DNA from: Akkermansiaceae bacterium
GTDB taxonomy: Bacteria > Verrucomicrobiota > Verrucomicrobiia > Verrucomicrobiales > Akkermansiaceae
Length of the DNA stretch: 64,000 bases
Reading direction: 5' to 3'
NCBI GenBank assembly: GCA_017798145.1
Contig: CP059069.1
Coordinates: forward strand, 186,001-250,000
The notes below the pieces were generated by a model, which ran no database searches, was not told where the DNA came from, and saw only the letters and a program-made list of their open reading frames with translations. Shown here one piece after another: positions 17,476 through 26,770 of this stretch. How positions within the stretch are numbered: position 1 is the first letter of the stretch; the number at the start of each line of letters is the position of its first letter. The translations under genes and the position numbers were made by a program.

Positions 17476-20214
17476 GCCAAGGGATGCGATTGCTTCCGCC
17501 AGGGGGCGGCCCTGGGATAGGATGGAGTAGTCGTCGTAGGTGACTTTTTCCGCGGGTGGCCAGAAGTTCCGCTGGGCGATTTCCGAGACGATCCAATCGG
17601 CGCAGGCTTGGGCGGAGATCATGTCGCTTTCGGAAAAGGTGTCCCAGGTGCTGAATTTCACGTTGTCCTCGGTTTTGCCGAGGTGGATGTAGCAGGGGAT
17701 GGGGATGCCGCCGTCACTGGACTCGGCGAGCGCGTAGAGGGGGAGCTGGAGGTTCTGCCAGAGGAAAGCGGCGGGCTTGCCCTTCGGGTCGAATCCTTGG
17801 TGGAAGGGAGGACCGGCTTCCGGGATGTGGGACGGAAGGCTTGCGGCTGGCGTGATCTTGCGGCGGTGCTCGCCCTCGACTCCTTTTTTCACGTCGCCGG
17901 TCTTGTAGTCAATGACGCGGATCTGGCCGGTGCCGCGGTGGCGGTCGATTCGGTCGATCTTGCCCTTGATGGTGAGTTTGCCGGAGGGGATGGTGAAGCC
18001 GCGCTCGGTGGCGACGATCTCCCAGCCCTCCGCTGCGGACTCCGCCTGGCGCTCGGCGAACCACTCGAGGCGCTGGCGGATGGCTGCAGCCTGGATGCGG
18101 ATGGCGAGGGGGGGCTTTTTCCCGAACTCCCGGAAAATCGCTGTCTCCAGCGCGGAATCGAGATAGTCGCTCAGCTTGGTGGGATCTGTTAGTTTGTTGG
18201 CCTCCTCATCCTTGCCCCAGTTCTCGACGACGTGGTGGGCGATGTTTCCGAAATCCCGGGCATCCATCTCCCTGCGATCCGGCGCAGGTTCGGACATGCG
18301 GGCGAGGTGCTTGAGGTAGAAACGGAAGGGGCATGAGAGGTAGTCGCGCAGGGTGGTGACGCCGAAGTGATCCGGGACTTCGATGTGTGGCGGCTGCCAT
18401 TCGAAATCCCGGGTCCAGATGAGATCGGACTCCGGCGGGGCGATCTCGCGGAAGAGGTGCCTGACGGTTTCTGGCAACTCCTTGCGCGGCACCTGGAGGA
18501 GCAGGCGTGAGGGCAGGTATGGCTCGCCGCCCGCACCGTTCTTGCCGCAGATGAGATGGGCGGAGCCGGTGTTTCCACGCATCATCAGCATGGCGTGGAG
18601 CAGGTAGGCGTCGCGGGCATGGCGGTCGGCATCCGAGGTGAGGCCGAGGATCTTGCGGGTGTTTTCGGAAAGCCATGGGTCGCCACTGGAGCGGGCGGGG
18701 ACGAAGCCTTCGTTCATGCCGCAGATGACGAGGTGCTCGCCCGGCTCGAAGAGGAGTTCCAGCCAGCCCTGGACATCAATGGCACGGTCAGCGGGTGGGC
18801 GGGCGGTGGGTGCAGGGAGTTCTGAGAGGAGTGTCTGGAGCCAGAAGGTGTTGCTGCGCCGGACGATTCCGAAAATGGGTGAGGCGGCGGCGAGGAAGTC
18901 CTCGATGGCGGTGAGTGTGGCGGCGGAACTTTCCGCGACGGGTTGGAGATCGCGGAGGTGGGAGGAAAGCGCTTCCGCGAAGGTGGAGCTGAGGAAATGC
19001 TCGCGGCGTGCGGACAGCCCGCTCACGGTGAGCCATAATTCCCCGTTTCGTGAGTTTTCCGCTTCATCGGATGGGGGGAGGTTTTTCAGGCGATATAGGA
19101 TTTCCTCGGGCTCTATGGTCGGGTGCTTGTCCCGCAAACGATTCAGGGTGGTGAGATTTGCGGAGCGTTTCCCGTTGGCCATGGGATTGCACTCCGGCAG
19201 GGAAAGCAGGGCGGCGAGGTGGCGGGAGGAGGGTTTGGAAAGCCAGTTTTTCCAAGCACCCAGCCAGCGGACAAGAGCGGGGAGGGGTTGGGCGGATGCG
19301 GGGTGGAAGGCGCTCCAGCCGTTCTCTGTGAAAACCCGGGCGAGGGCGGCTCCCGTTGGCTCATCCGCGCTGCCGAGGGCGATGTTTGGTGAAGGCGATC
19401 CGGTGGCGGACACCGCTTCGAGAGCGCATTTCGCCTGGGCGGCAGGATCGGCAACGATGCTCACGGAGGCGTGCGGCGGGAGCTTGCGGATGATCCACGG
19501 TTCAAGCGGAAGGCCGAGTTCCGAGAAATGCTGCGCCTCTGACTCCGGGGCGGCGATGATGGCTGTCACATCGCAGTGCGTTTCCATGAGCGCCTTGGCA
19601 AGGCAGGGCGGCATTTCGGTGACTCCGGCGAGGATGATGGTGTGGAAATTTGCGGGCAGGGCGAAGGATTCCCTGAGCATGGTGGAGCGCGAGGTGAATC
19701 CCCAGGATGCCAGGAGTTTCTCCACGAGCACCTCCAGCCTTGATAGATCCTCCCAACGTGCGGACTCCGGTGTGGATGCGAGGAATTTCGAGGCGGAGAA
19801 AAGGTTGTGCAGGTTTTCCTGAAGCCCGGCGCGCAGCAAGGCCAGCTCGGAGGCAAGGGAAACAGCCCAGTCGGAACTGCCGCCGGCACTGGCTGGGGAT
19901 ACCGGGAAAAGGCCGGAGAAATTTTGCCAATCGGCGGGGGCTATGGATTCGAGGGCCTCGATCCATGCGAGTTTCTCCAACCATGCGGTGGCTAGCGATG
20001 GATCGCCGGTGTGGAGCATCGCGCCAGGGGTGGAGACGGTCGGTGCGAGGATGGAACCGGCGGCGGCTGCGAGTGACTCGCGCAGCGTCCTGCCGCTCTG
20101 GCCGGTGGGGACGATGACGAGGGTGTGCGCCAGCGTATCCGGGTCGCCAAGGAGGTGGGAGACCAGATTGGGCAGGAAGGGTGAATCGTATCCCAGGAAG
20201 ATCCGCTTTGGCAT
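17470..20214 (-). CDS. AddB-like PD-(D/E)XK nuclease/helicase-fold protein
   Basis: The 914-residue protein begins MPKRIFLGYDSPFLPNL; an upstream in-frame start at 20325 adds atypical sequence. The N-terminus has the AddB-like LVIVPTGQSGRTLRESL instead of a canonical Walker A. The centre has LVICGMNEGFVPARSS, the AddB/RexB-type motif. The C-terminus is a RecB-like nuclease: CPFRFYLKHL, DFGNIAHHVVENW, TIKGKIDRIDRH and VIDYKTG carry the H, D and D-x-K active-site residues. The protein probably works in double-strand break end processing with an AddA helicase. No AddA is adjacent; the gene is monocistronic. The four-cysteine Fe-S staple of AddB is not obvious. Confidence 0.8.
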   Translation of the reverse strand: MPKRIFLGYDSPFLPNLVSHLLGDPDTLAHTLVIVPTGQSGRTLRESLAAAAGSILAPTVSTPGAMLHTGDPSLATAWLEKLAWIEALESIAPADWQNFSGLFPVSPASAGGSSDWAVSLASELALLRAGLQENLHNLFSASKFLASTPESARWEDLSRLEVLVEKLLASWGFTSRSTMLRESFALPANFHTIILAGVTEMPPCLAKALMETHCDVTAIIAAPESEAQHFSELGLPLEPWIIRKLPPHASVSIVADPAAQAKCALEAVSATGSPSPNIALGSADEPTGAALARVFTENGWSAFHPASAQPLPALVRWLGAWKNWLSKPSSRHLAALLSLPECNPMANGKRSANLTTLNRLRDKHPTIEPEEILYRLKNLPPSDEAENSRNGELWLTVSGLSARREHFLSSTFAEALSSHLRDLQPVAESSAATLTAIEDFLAAASPIFGIVRRSNTFWLQTLLSELPAPTARPPADRAIDVQGWLELLFEPGEHLVICGMNEGFVPARSSGDPWLSENTRKILGLTSDADRHARDAYLLHAMLMMRGNTGSAHLICGKNGAGGEPYLPSRLLLQVPRKELPETVRHLFREIAPPESDLIWTRDFEWQPPHIEVPDHFGVTTLRDYLSCPFRFYLKHLARMSEPAPDRREMDARDFGNIAHHVVENWGKDEEANKLTDPTKLSDYLDSALETAIFREFGKKPPLAIRIQAAAIRQRLEWFAERQAESAAEGWEIVATERGFTIPSGKLTIKGKIDRIDRHRGTGQIRVIDYKTGDVKKGVEGEHRRKITPAASLPSHIPEAGPPFHQGFDPKGKPAAFLWQNLQLPLYALAESSDGGIPIPCYIHLGKTEDNVKFSTWDTFSESDMISAQACADWIVSEIAQRNFWPPAEKVTYDDYSILSQGRPLAEAIASLGG

Positions 20215-20416
20215 GTCGCAAGCATTGGGCTTCCATCGGCGAACATCAAGAATTCGAATCGGTGCGTTACGATTGTTGTCCGCATGCTTCGATCCGCCGG
20301 GCTGATGGATGCTGCGCCGATGCACCTTATCAAGCTCCCGCCTGCCGTCTCCATTGGATCAAGCAGCTCCGCAGAAATGACTTGGAGGGGTGATTCCGGC
20401 TGCTAGACATGTGGCG

Positions 20417-21214
20417 ATGAAAGTGCTGTCATGGTTATGCTCGATTGCCTTGCTCGGAGCCGGATGCCTGCTCGGTCAGGAAGTCCCGCCCGCTTTTGAA
20501 AGAGAGGATTCGGGGGAGGGAAAAGCTGCCGGCAAGGAGATGCTCGATCCGTTTGACCCCGCGGTGGATGCCCCCAAGATGGTGCGGGTGCAGATGGAGT
20601 TCATTGAAATGGCGCACAAGGATCTCACCCGCCTGATGATGCAGGAGAGGTCGGACAAGGCGGATGCGACCGCGCTCCGGATGAAGTTGCAGGAGATGGT
20701 GGATGGACAAAAGGCAAGTGTTCTCGATACCCAGATCGTCATGGCAAGGAGCGGGCAGAAGGCGACGGTGGAGTCCATCTCTGAATTCATGTATCCCACG
20801 GAATACAAACCTCCGGCCTTGCCAAAGTCTCAGGAAGGAGAGGTGAAGGGCACGGATTTCCCCGCCATTTCCGAACATCCCACCGCCTTCGAAACAAAGA
20901 ACCTGGGCAGCAGCCTGGAAATCGAGCCCACCATTGGTGAAAATGATGAGATCATCGACCTGCGGTTTTTGCCCGAACTGACCTGGCACACGGGGGAGAC
21001 GGTTTGGCAGGAGAGGAAGGATGGGCATGGGAATATCACCAAGGTATCCATGCCTGATTTCTACAAGCTCAGCATCAACACCAGCCTGACCTGCATTTCA
21101 GGGCAGTATGTGATGGTCGGGGTGGCATCACCGAAAAACGGGGCGGGAAAAATCGATCTGGAAAGAAAGGTGATGATACTCGTGAAATGCGACGTGCTGT
21201 CGGTGATCCCATGA
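20417..21214 (+). CDS. Stand-alone secretin-C-domain-like exported protein
   Basis: The 265-residue protein has a signal peptide (LSWLCSIALLGAGCLLGQ). Residues 56-70 (VRVQMEFIEMAHKDL) resemble the strand that opens the secretin domain. SGQKATVESISEFMYPTEYKPP (residues about 112-132) and PTAFETKNLGSSLEIEP (155-170) closely match SGQ-EFIYPTEYEPP and PTAFEKRDVGVSLEVLP in the full secretin at 44340-46793. The TPR, N-domains and terminal GDIPVVGRLF segment of secretins are absent. It could cap, pilot or mimic part of a secretin ring, or be a degenerate paralogue. It is translationally coupled to the next gene. Confidence 0.75.
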   Translation: MKVLSWLCSIALLGAGCLLGQEVPPAFEREDSGEGKAAGKEMLDPFDPAVDAPKMVRVQMEFIEMAHKDLTRLMMQERSDKADATALRMKLQEMVDGQKASVLDTQIVMARSGQKATVESISEFMYPTEYKPPALPKSQEGEVKGTDFPAISEHPTAFETKNLGSSLEIEPTIGENDEIIDLRFLPELTWHTGETVWQERKDGHGNITKVSMPDFYKLSINTSLTCISGQYVMVGVASPKNGAGKIDLERKVMILVKCDVLSVIP

Positions 21215-22275
21215 TGCGCATCCTAACAGCTCTGCTCGTTTCCCTGCATCCGATCCGTGCGGAGGTGCTTACTGCGGCTCATCCTTCCGATGAGCTGGCG
21301 GTGGGGAAAACGGTGGTGTGGTCGCCGCTTTTCCAAGCGACATGGGACGCGATGAACGCGGAGCTCGGCGGCAAGCCCCTCGACGTGGATCCGCCCAACG
21401 AACTGATGACCCGGCTCGACTCATTCCAGTGGCAGCCGGACAAGGTGATGCCGGAGGGTGCCTGGAAGGTGTGGGCCGGGAAGGCGACGAAAGGGTTCCT
21501 TGAAACGGTGAACCGGGAAGCGGCGGCGATCACCGGCGAGGCGCAAGGTCCCTTCAGGCTGCTGGAGGAGGTGCCAGGCGGTTTGGCCTGCTTCGGGCTG
21601 CTTGACAGGGAGGTGGAATTCCAGACGGCCTTTTTCAGGAGCCGCACGGTTCCGATGAGGTTCGGCACGAAGAAAACGGAGGTCAGTTACTTCGGAACGA
21701 ATGGCCGCCTGAGCGGGGGCTATGGCGAGAGTGTCAAGGTGCTAGCTTTCAGGCCGGTTGATGGGTCGCACGCGCTGGAGGTTTCCTGCAAGCATGGGGA
21801 TGACCAAGTGGTCTTCTACCGCCCGCCCGTGGTGCAGGATTTCTCAACCGCGTGCAAATGGCTGCGGAAATGGAAAAAGGATTACGTCGCGAACGAGGAA
21901 CTGCCGGGAGGCTGGGCGGACAGGGTGCTGCATGAGGGCGATGTGGTGCAGGTGCCATATGTATCGCTAGATGTGACCGAGGACATGGCAGGCCGTTTGC
22001 AAAGCAGGCGCTCTTATGGGGGGGAGGGCGATCCGTGGACGATACGCCGGGCGGAGCAGGTCACTAGGTTCGAGCTTTACGAAAAAGGCGCACGGGTGCG
22101 GGTTGAAACATCCATCGAGGTGGATCCGTTTGGAGGCAACTCCGCGCCCAAACCGGTTCCCAGAAAATTCATCTACGACCGCCCGTTCTTCGTCTTCCTC
22201 TGGCGTGAGGGGGCGGAGTGGCCATACTTTGGGGCGTGGATCGGTGACGATTCGGCGCTGAAGGTGTTCAAGTGA
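21211..22275 (+). CDS. Exported protein of unknown function
   Basis: The product is 354 residues from an ATG overlapping the previous stop (ATGA; a second ATG follows directly). It has a short signal peptide (ILTALLVSLHPIRAEV). The rest is a soluble, mixed alpha/beta protein without recognised motif. Conserved-looking segments are TVVWSPLFQATWDAMNAELGG, reminiscent of serpin or DUF4157-style N-termini, and FIYDRPFFVFLWREGAEWPYF near the end. The last segment resembles the serpin C-terminal strand (DRPFLFLI), so a divergent serpin-like fold is possible. I am not confident of that assignment. It is in an operon with the mini-secretin and a beta-helix membrane protein. Confidence 0.6.
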   Translation: MMRILTALLVSLHPIRAEVLTAAHPSDELAVGKTVVWSPLFQATWDAMNAELGGKPLDVDPPNELMTRLDSFQWQPDKVMPEGAWKVWAGKATKGFLETVNREAAAITGEAQGPFRLLEEVPGGLACFGLLDREVEFQTAFFRSRTVPMRFGTKKTEVSYFGTNGRLSGGYGESVKVLAFRPVDGSHALEVSCKHGDDQVVFYRPPVVQDFSTACKWLRKWKKDYVANEELPGGWADRVLHEGDVVQVPYVSLDVTEDMAGRLQSRRSYGGEGDPWTIRRAEQVTRFELYEKGARVRVETSIEVDPFGGNSAPKPVPRKFIYDRPFFVFLWREGAEWPYFGAWIGDDSALKVFK

Positions 22276-22368
22276 GTGTTGGGCCGATTGCCTGGAGACC
22301 AGCGCCCCGTTCGATTTCCAACCAGTTCCGGCTTCCATTTTCCGTGTGTGGAGGGGATAAGGGGCGGG

Positions 22369-24363
22369 ATGACGTTGACGGAGGCCAGAAAGATCTTGGG
22401 ACTCGGACCCGATGAGGATCCGAGGCCACATCTCGATGAATTCCGCGCGGTGCGGGAACGGATCGCCGATATGGTGCGGACGGCGCCGAACGAGATGCTG
22501 GCGGCGAGGTATCAGGAAGGGCTGGTGGAGTTCGACAGGGCGCTGGCGGCGGTGCGCGAGTATCTGGAGGCGTTGGGCCTGATCGCTCCGTCGGAGGATG
22601 TGAAAGTCGTTGAGGTGCCATCGGCGGCGCGCGGCCACGCGGTTTTTGTTCCTGAGAACCTGGTCGCGGAGCCGGTCGGGCTGCCTGTGCTTTCGCAGCC
22701 TCTGCCGGATCTGCCGGAGGAAGAGGTGCCTCCTGCGGGTGGCTTTTTCCGGGCTGTTGCCTGGTCGCTGCTGTTGCTATCCCTCATCGGTTTCGGTGGT
22801 TGGGCTTATCTGAAAATCGAAGGGGAGCGGGAACTGATGAAGCAGCAGCGCGTCGCGTTCCTTGAGCGCCAGGGGGCGATCTTCATCGAGAACCGACGCT
22901 GGCCGGAGGCTGAGGAGGCCTTTGCTGAAATCGAGGGCATCTATCCTGAATCCGATCTGGTGACGCTGGGACGTCGCAGCATCGAGGCCGGGATGGCGGA
23001 AGAGCAGAACCAGTTCATCGGCTACTGGAAGGGGGAGGCGATCGCGGCTTTTGAGGCGAGCCGGTGGGACGATGCTGAAAAGGCAGCACGGCAGGTTCTG
23101 GAAAAGTTTCCTGGCGAGAAGGAAGTGAAAGGGCTTATTGCGAGGATTGCGGAGGCGAAGCGGGGGGAGTTGCGGGAGGATGCCATCGCCGCGGTGCGGA
23201 AAAGCATTGCGGCAAGGGACTTCGACGCTGCGATATCCGGCGCACGGTCGCTGGCAGGGACAGATACTGAGGATGCCGAGGCGGCGGAGCTTCTGCGCGA
23301 GGCGATAGCCGCGAAGGATAAGGCTGAGGCCGACCTGTTGCGTGCCCGCGACCTGGCCGCGCTGGCCGCCGGGAAAGATACGGGCGAGTTCGACGAGGAG
23401 GGGTTGGAACTGATGAGGGAGGCCCTGGCCCTGGCTCCGGATGATGAGGCGATCAAGGCGCGCTACGAGAGGATGGCCTCCTATACCCGCACGATCCGCG
23501 TGCCGGTTGATGTGGAGACGGTTGGCGAGGCTTTGGCGACGGCGCGGGACAGGGATCGGATTGTCATAGCGGAAGGCACTTGGGAAGGGCCGTTCCTCAT
23601 CGGGGCGGCGGTTGAGCTTGAGGGTGTTTCCGGAAAACGATTTTTCCAATGCGCGGCGGATGCCGGCAGCGTGCTCGGATTTGCACCTGGCGTGAAAGGC
23701 GTGCGTGTAAGGGGCCTGACCGTGCGGCACCTGTCCTTTGATGCGGGCGAGGAGCGCTTTTCCCTGGCTCATGTGCGGGGCGCGGGTGTGGAGTTCTCGG
23801 ATTGCCGCTTTGAGCTGGGCAGCGGGCACGGGATCGCCGTAACGGAGAGCGGACATGCGAAGGTTGTGCGCTGTCGATTCACGGAGAACGGCTGGAACGG
23901 GATCGGCGTCTCAGGCTCCGGCAGCCTGCTGGAGGCGGAGAAAAACATGCTCAAGGGGAATTTCCAGAATGGCATCGAGGCTTGGGACGGGGCGGCGGTG
24001 ATCCTCACCGGCAACGAGTCCAGTGGCAACAGCCGCAACGGCATTCACGTCGATTGCGGGACGGCATCCGCGACGGTGTTGGACAACAAGCTAACGGGGA
24101 ACCGGGAATTCGGAATGGTCGTGACCAGCGCGGGCGAGGGCGAGGTCACGGGGAACACGATGGGGAATAATATCTTAGGAGGGATGGTCGTGAAGGCGGG
24201 TGGTGCAAAAGTTACGGTGAAGGACAACGCGATCAGCTCCAACGGCGGCCCCGGCCTTGTGCTCGAGAAAGGTGTCCCGGAGGATGGCTACGCCGCCAAC
24301 CGAATTTCCGGCAACGGCGGCAAACAACTCATCTCAGGCATCGACTTCTCTGCCGGGGAATGA
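22369..24363 (+). CDS. Membrane protein with J-like N-terminus and beta-helix C-terminus
   Basis: The 664-residue protein has a purine-rich stretch (GAGGGGATAAGGGGCGGG) before the ATG. Residues 1-70 (TEARKILGLGPDEDPRPHL, then helices) recall a degenerate J-type helical domain lacking HPD. One membrane helix lies near 127-150 (AWSLLLLSLIGFGGWAYL). A TPR-like alpha region follows (about 155-375). The last 280 residues are a right-handed parallel beta-helix with NosD/pectate-lyase style repeats (NGWNGIGVSGSG, NFQNGIEAWDG, NSRNGIHVDCG). The J-like part would be cytoplasmic and the TPR and helix periplasmic. A binding or scaffolding role is inferred; no catalytic motif is seen. Confidence 0.72.
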   Translation: MTLTEARKILGLGPDEDPRPHLDEFRAVRERIADMVRTAPNEMLAARYQEGLVEFDRALAAVREYLEALGLIAPSEDVKVVEVPSAARGHAVFVPENLVAEPVGLPVLSQPLPDLPEEEVPPAGGFFRAVAWSLLLLSLIGFGGWAYLKIEGERELMKQQRVAFLERQGAIFIENRRWPEAEEAFAEIEGIYPESDLVTLGRRSIEAGMAEEQNQFIGYWKGEAIAAFEASRWDDAEKAARQVLEKFPGEKEVKGLIARIAEAKRGELREDAIAAVRKSIAARDFDAAISGARSLAGTDTEDAEAAELLREAIAAKDKAEADLLRARDLAALAAGKDTGEFDEEGLELMREALALAPDDEAIKARYERMASYTRTIRVPVDVETVGEALATARDRDRIVIAEGTWEGPFLIGAAVELEGVSGKRFFQCAADAGSVLGFAPGVKGVRVRGLTVRHLSFDAGEERFSLAHVRGAGVEFSDCRFELGSGHGIAVTESGHAKVVRCRFTENGWNGIGVSGSGSLLEAEKNMLKGNFQNGIEAWDGAAVILTGNESSGNSRNGIHVDCGTASATVLDNKLTGNREFGMVVTSAGEGEVTGNTMGNNILGGMVVKAGGAKVTVKDNAISSNGGPGLVLEKGVPEDGYAANRISGNGGKQLISGIDFSAGE

Positions 24364-24375
24364 CTCCGAATCGAA

Positions 24376-24735
24376 ATGAGCCTACAGGAAATCACCGAAA
24401 AAATCCGCGCCTTCCGCGATGAGCGGGATTGGGCTCAGTTCCACAACCCCAAGGATATGGCCATCGCGATCTCCCTGGAGGCAAGCGAACTGTTAGAGCA
24501 CTTCCTGTGGAAAAATCCGGAGGAAGTGGAGCAACGCATCGCCGAAAAACGTGGTGAGATTGAGTCGGAGATCGCCGATATCGCCATCTACCTGACAGAG
24601 CTGGCGGACAACCTCGGCATGGATCTGCTCAAGGCGATGGAAAACAAGATCCGCGCCAACGCATACAAGTATCCGGCGGAGCGGGTGAGGGGATCGTCGA
24701 AGAAATACACGGAATACGGCGAGAGCGCGGAATGA
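24376..24735 (+). CDS. MazG-like nucleotide pyrophosphohydrolase (dCTPase type)
   Basis: The protein is 119 residues. The MazG-fold metal motif is seen as ISLEASELLEHFLW (ExxE) and EIESEIADIAIYLTELAD (ExxD). FRDERDWAQFHNPKDMA at the N-terminus is typical of the DCTPP1/RS21-C6 group, which hydrolyses dCTP and modified dCTP to the monophosphates. It is a house-cleaning enzyme in the cytoplasm. It overlaps the downstream spermidine-synthase-like gene by four bases and starts 12 bp after the beta-helix gene. Confidence 0.88.
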   Translation: MSLQEITEKIRAFRDERDWAQFHNPKDMAIAISLEASELLEHFLWKNPEEVEQRIAEKRGEIESEIADIAIYLTELADNLGMDLLKAMENKIRANAYKYPAERVRGSSKKYTEYGESAE

Positions 24736-25400
24736 AAATCACCACCACCCTGGCCACGTCGACCACCCCGGATGGCGAGCCGCTCATCCTCCAGGAGCAC
24801 GATGGGCAGCATTTCATGAAGGTTAGGGGAGTGCCGCTGATGAGCACCACCGCCTCTTCCTCCGAGCAGACGATGGCGGAGCTTGGTTGTGCGAATCTTC
24901 CGACAAAGCCGCGTGTCCTGATCGGCGGGTTGGGCTTCGGATTCACCCTGCGGCGGGTGCTTGAGCTTTGCCCGGCGGATGCAATCGTAGATGTCGCGGA
25001 ATTGCTGCCGGTGGTGGTTGAATGGAACCGGGTGTTTCTGGCAGGGGTGAACGGACTGCTCGTGGATGATCCGCGCGTGCGCATCCATATCCGGGACGTC
25101 GCCGAGATCATCAGGCGTGCGGGCGCTGAGCGCTATGATGCGATCCTGCTGGACGTGGACAATAGCCCGGATCCTTTGGTACAGGAAGGCAACGCCGGGC
25201 TTTACGGTATGAACGGCATCGCCCTTGCGAAGGCGGCCCTGAATCCCGGGGGGCGGGTGGTTTATTGGTCGGCGAACCAGGACAAGGGTTTCGCGAAAGC
25301 CCTCGGAAAGGTTTTCGGAAACTCGGAGAGCGTCGGGGCGAAGGCGTATCCGAAGGCGAAGCGTTTCACGCATACGCTGTTTGTGGCGCAGCGTGCGTGA
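24732..25400 (+). CDS. Spermidine synthase-like methyltransferase-fold protein
   Basis: The product is 222 residues, coupled by ATGA to the MazG gene. It has the Rossmann SAM-binding pattern VLIGGLGFGFTLRRVLEL, an acidic residue at VAELLPVVVEWNR, then ILLDVDNSPDPLV and YGMNGIALAKAALNPGGRVVYWSAN. This is the spermidine synthase/SpeE superfamily. The short N-terminal beta domain is reduced. No decarboxylase (SpeD or SpeH) is close, so true polyamine synthesis is not certain. Confidence 0.78.
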   Translation: MKITTTLATSTTPDGEPLILQEHDGQHFMKVRGVPLMSTTASSSEQTMAELGCANLPTKPRVLIGGLGFGFTLRRVLELCPADAIVDVAELLPVVVEWNRVFLAGVNGLLVDDPRVRIHIRDVAEIIRRAGAERYDAILLDVDNSPDPLVQEGNAGLYGMNGIALAKAALNPGGRVVYWSANQDKGFAKALGKVFGNSESVGAKAYPKAKRFTHTLFVAQRA

Positions 25401-25439
25401 TCGCATGCTGCATCGGGAGGCCGGGACGCCACCTTGGCC

Positions 25440-26633
25440 CTAGAGCTTCACCTTGATCGCGGCGACTGAGTTGCGCGCTCTCTCCCGCGCCTCCTTGATC
25501 GTTCCTCCGCGTGCCAATGCAACCCCCATGCGGCGTTTCCCCTTCACCTCCGGCTTTCCGAAAAGGCGGATCTGCGTGTCCGGCTCCGCCAGCGCTTCCG
25601 CCAGATTTTCGTAGGCGACCCTCTCCGAAACGCCTTCCACCAGCAGCGCCGCGGAGGCCGAGGGCCCATGCTGGACGATGTTCGGGATTGGCAGGCCGAG
25701 GATGGCTCTGGCATGCAGCGCGAACTGGCTCAGATCCTGCGAAACCATCGTGACCATTCCCGTGTCATGCGGGCGGGGCGAGACCTCGCTGAAATAGATC
25801 TTGTCGCCCTTGACGAAGAGTTCAACCCCGAAAACACCATACCCTCCCAGATCATCCGTGACCGCTTTTGCGATACGCCGGGATTCCTCAAATGCGGCCG
25901 CGCTCATCGGCTGCGGCTGCCAGCTCTCGCGGTAATCCCCATCGACCTGGAGGTGACCGATGGGCTCCAGGAAACTTGTCCCCCCCACGTGGCGCAGGGT
26001 GAGTAGCGTGATCTCGTAGTCGAAATCGACAAAGCCCTCGATGATCACTTTCCCGTGCCCCGCCCGCCCGCCTTCCTGTGCGTATGCCCATGCGGGTGAG
26101 ATGCACTTGTCCTCGCGTACCGTGCTCTGCCCCTTGCCGGAGCTGCTCATGATCGGTTTTACCACGCAGGGCATGCCGATCTCTGCCACGGCGGCGCAAT
26201 ATTCCTCCCAGGTGGCGGCGAAGCGGTAGGGCGAGGTGGCAAGTCCTAGCGTTTCCGCCGCCAGGCGGCGTATCCCTTCGCGGTTCATCGTCAGCTGAGT
26301 CGCGCGTGCAGTAGGGATCACCGTGGCCAGCCCTTCGGCCTCGATCTCCGCGAGGGTGCCGGTTGCGATGGCCTCGACCTCCGGCACCACCAGATGAGGC
26401 CGGTGTTTCACGATCGCTTCACGCAGCCGTGCCCCGTCCAGCATGGAAAACACCTCCGCATGATCCGCCACCTGCATGGCCGGTGCGTCCGGATAGGAAT
26501 CGCAGGCGATTACTTCCACACCGTATCTCTGGAGTTCGATGGCGACCTCCTTGCCCAGTTCCCCGGAGCCACAGAGCATCACGCGGGTCGCGGTTTCGGA
26601 AAACGGGGTGCCTATGCTTGGGGTGTCGCTCAT
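25440..26633 (-). CDS. purT: Formate-dependent phosphoribosylglycinamide formyltransferase
   Basis: The 397-residue ATP-grasp protein is close to E. coli PurT (392). The N-terminal dinucleotide-like fold is [68 protein letters not shown] and [13 protein letters not shown] mark the ATP-grasp core. It makes FGAR from GAR, formate and ATP in purine synthesis, the step before PurL, which is also in this window. The ATG at 26633 was chosen because upstream codons lack family similarity. It is divergent from lysC by 137 bp. Confidence 0.95.
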   Translation of the reverse strand: MSDTPSIGTPFSETATRVMLCGSGELGKEVAIELQRYGVEVIACDSYPDAPAMQVADHAEVFSMLDGARLREAIVKHRPHLVVPEVEAIATGTLAEIEAEGLATVIPTARATQLTMNREGIRRLAAETLGLATSPYRFAATWEEYCAAVAEIGMPCVVKPIMSSSGKGQSTVREDKCISPAWAYAQEGGRAGHGKVIIEGFVDFDYEITLLTLRHVGGTSFLEPIGHLQVDGDYRESWQPQPMSAAAFEESRRIAKAVTDDLGGYGVFGVELFVKGDKIYFSEVSPRPHDTGMVTMVSQDLSQFALHARAILGLPIPNIVQHGPSASAALLVEGVSERVAYENLAEALAEPDTQIRLFGKPEVKGKRRMGVALARGGTIKEARERARNSVAAIKVKL

Positions 26634-26770
26634 GCGGGCTAGTAAAGTGCCGGGGCTGGCCTCTGGGAAGTCGATTTGGCGGCTTCCGGTTCGCGCCGCG
26701 CCCGGCATCGCCGTTTGATGATTTGGGGGTTGAAGTTTCAGGCGGCTGCCCCTTGAATCCGCCCCTCTCC

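Noticed and set aside
26634..26770. Lysine riboswitch before lysC
   Set aside because: The gap is 137 bp and shows none of the conserved lysine-aptamer bases I could recognise.
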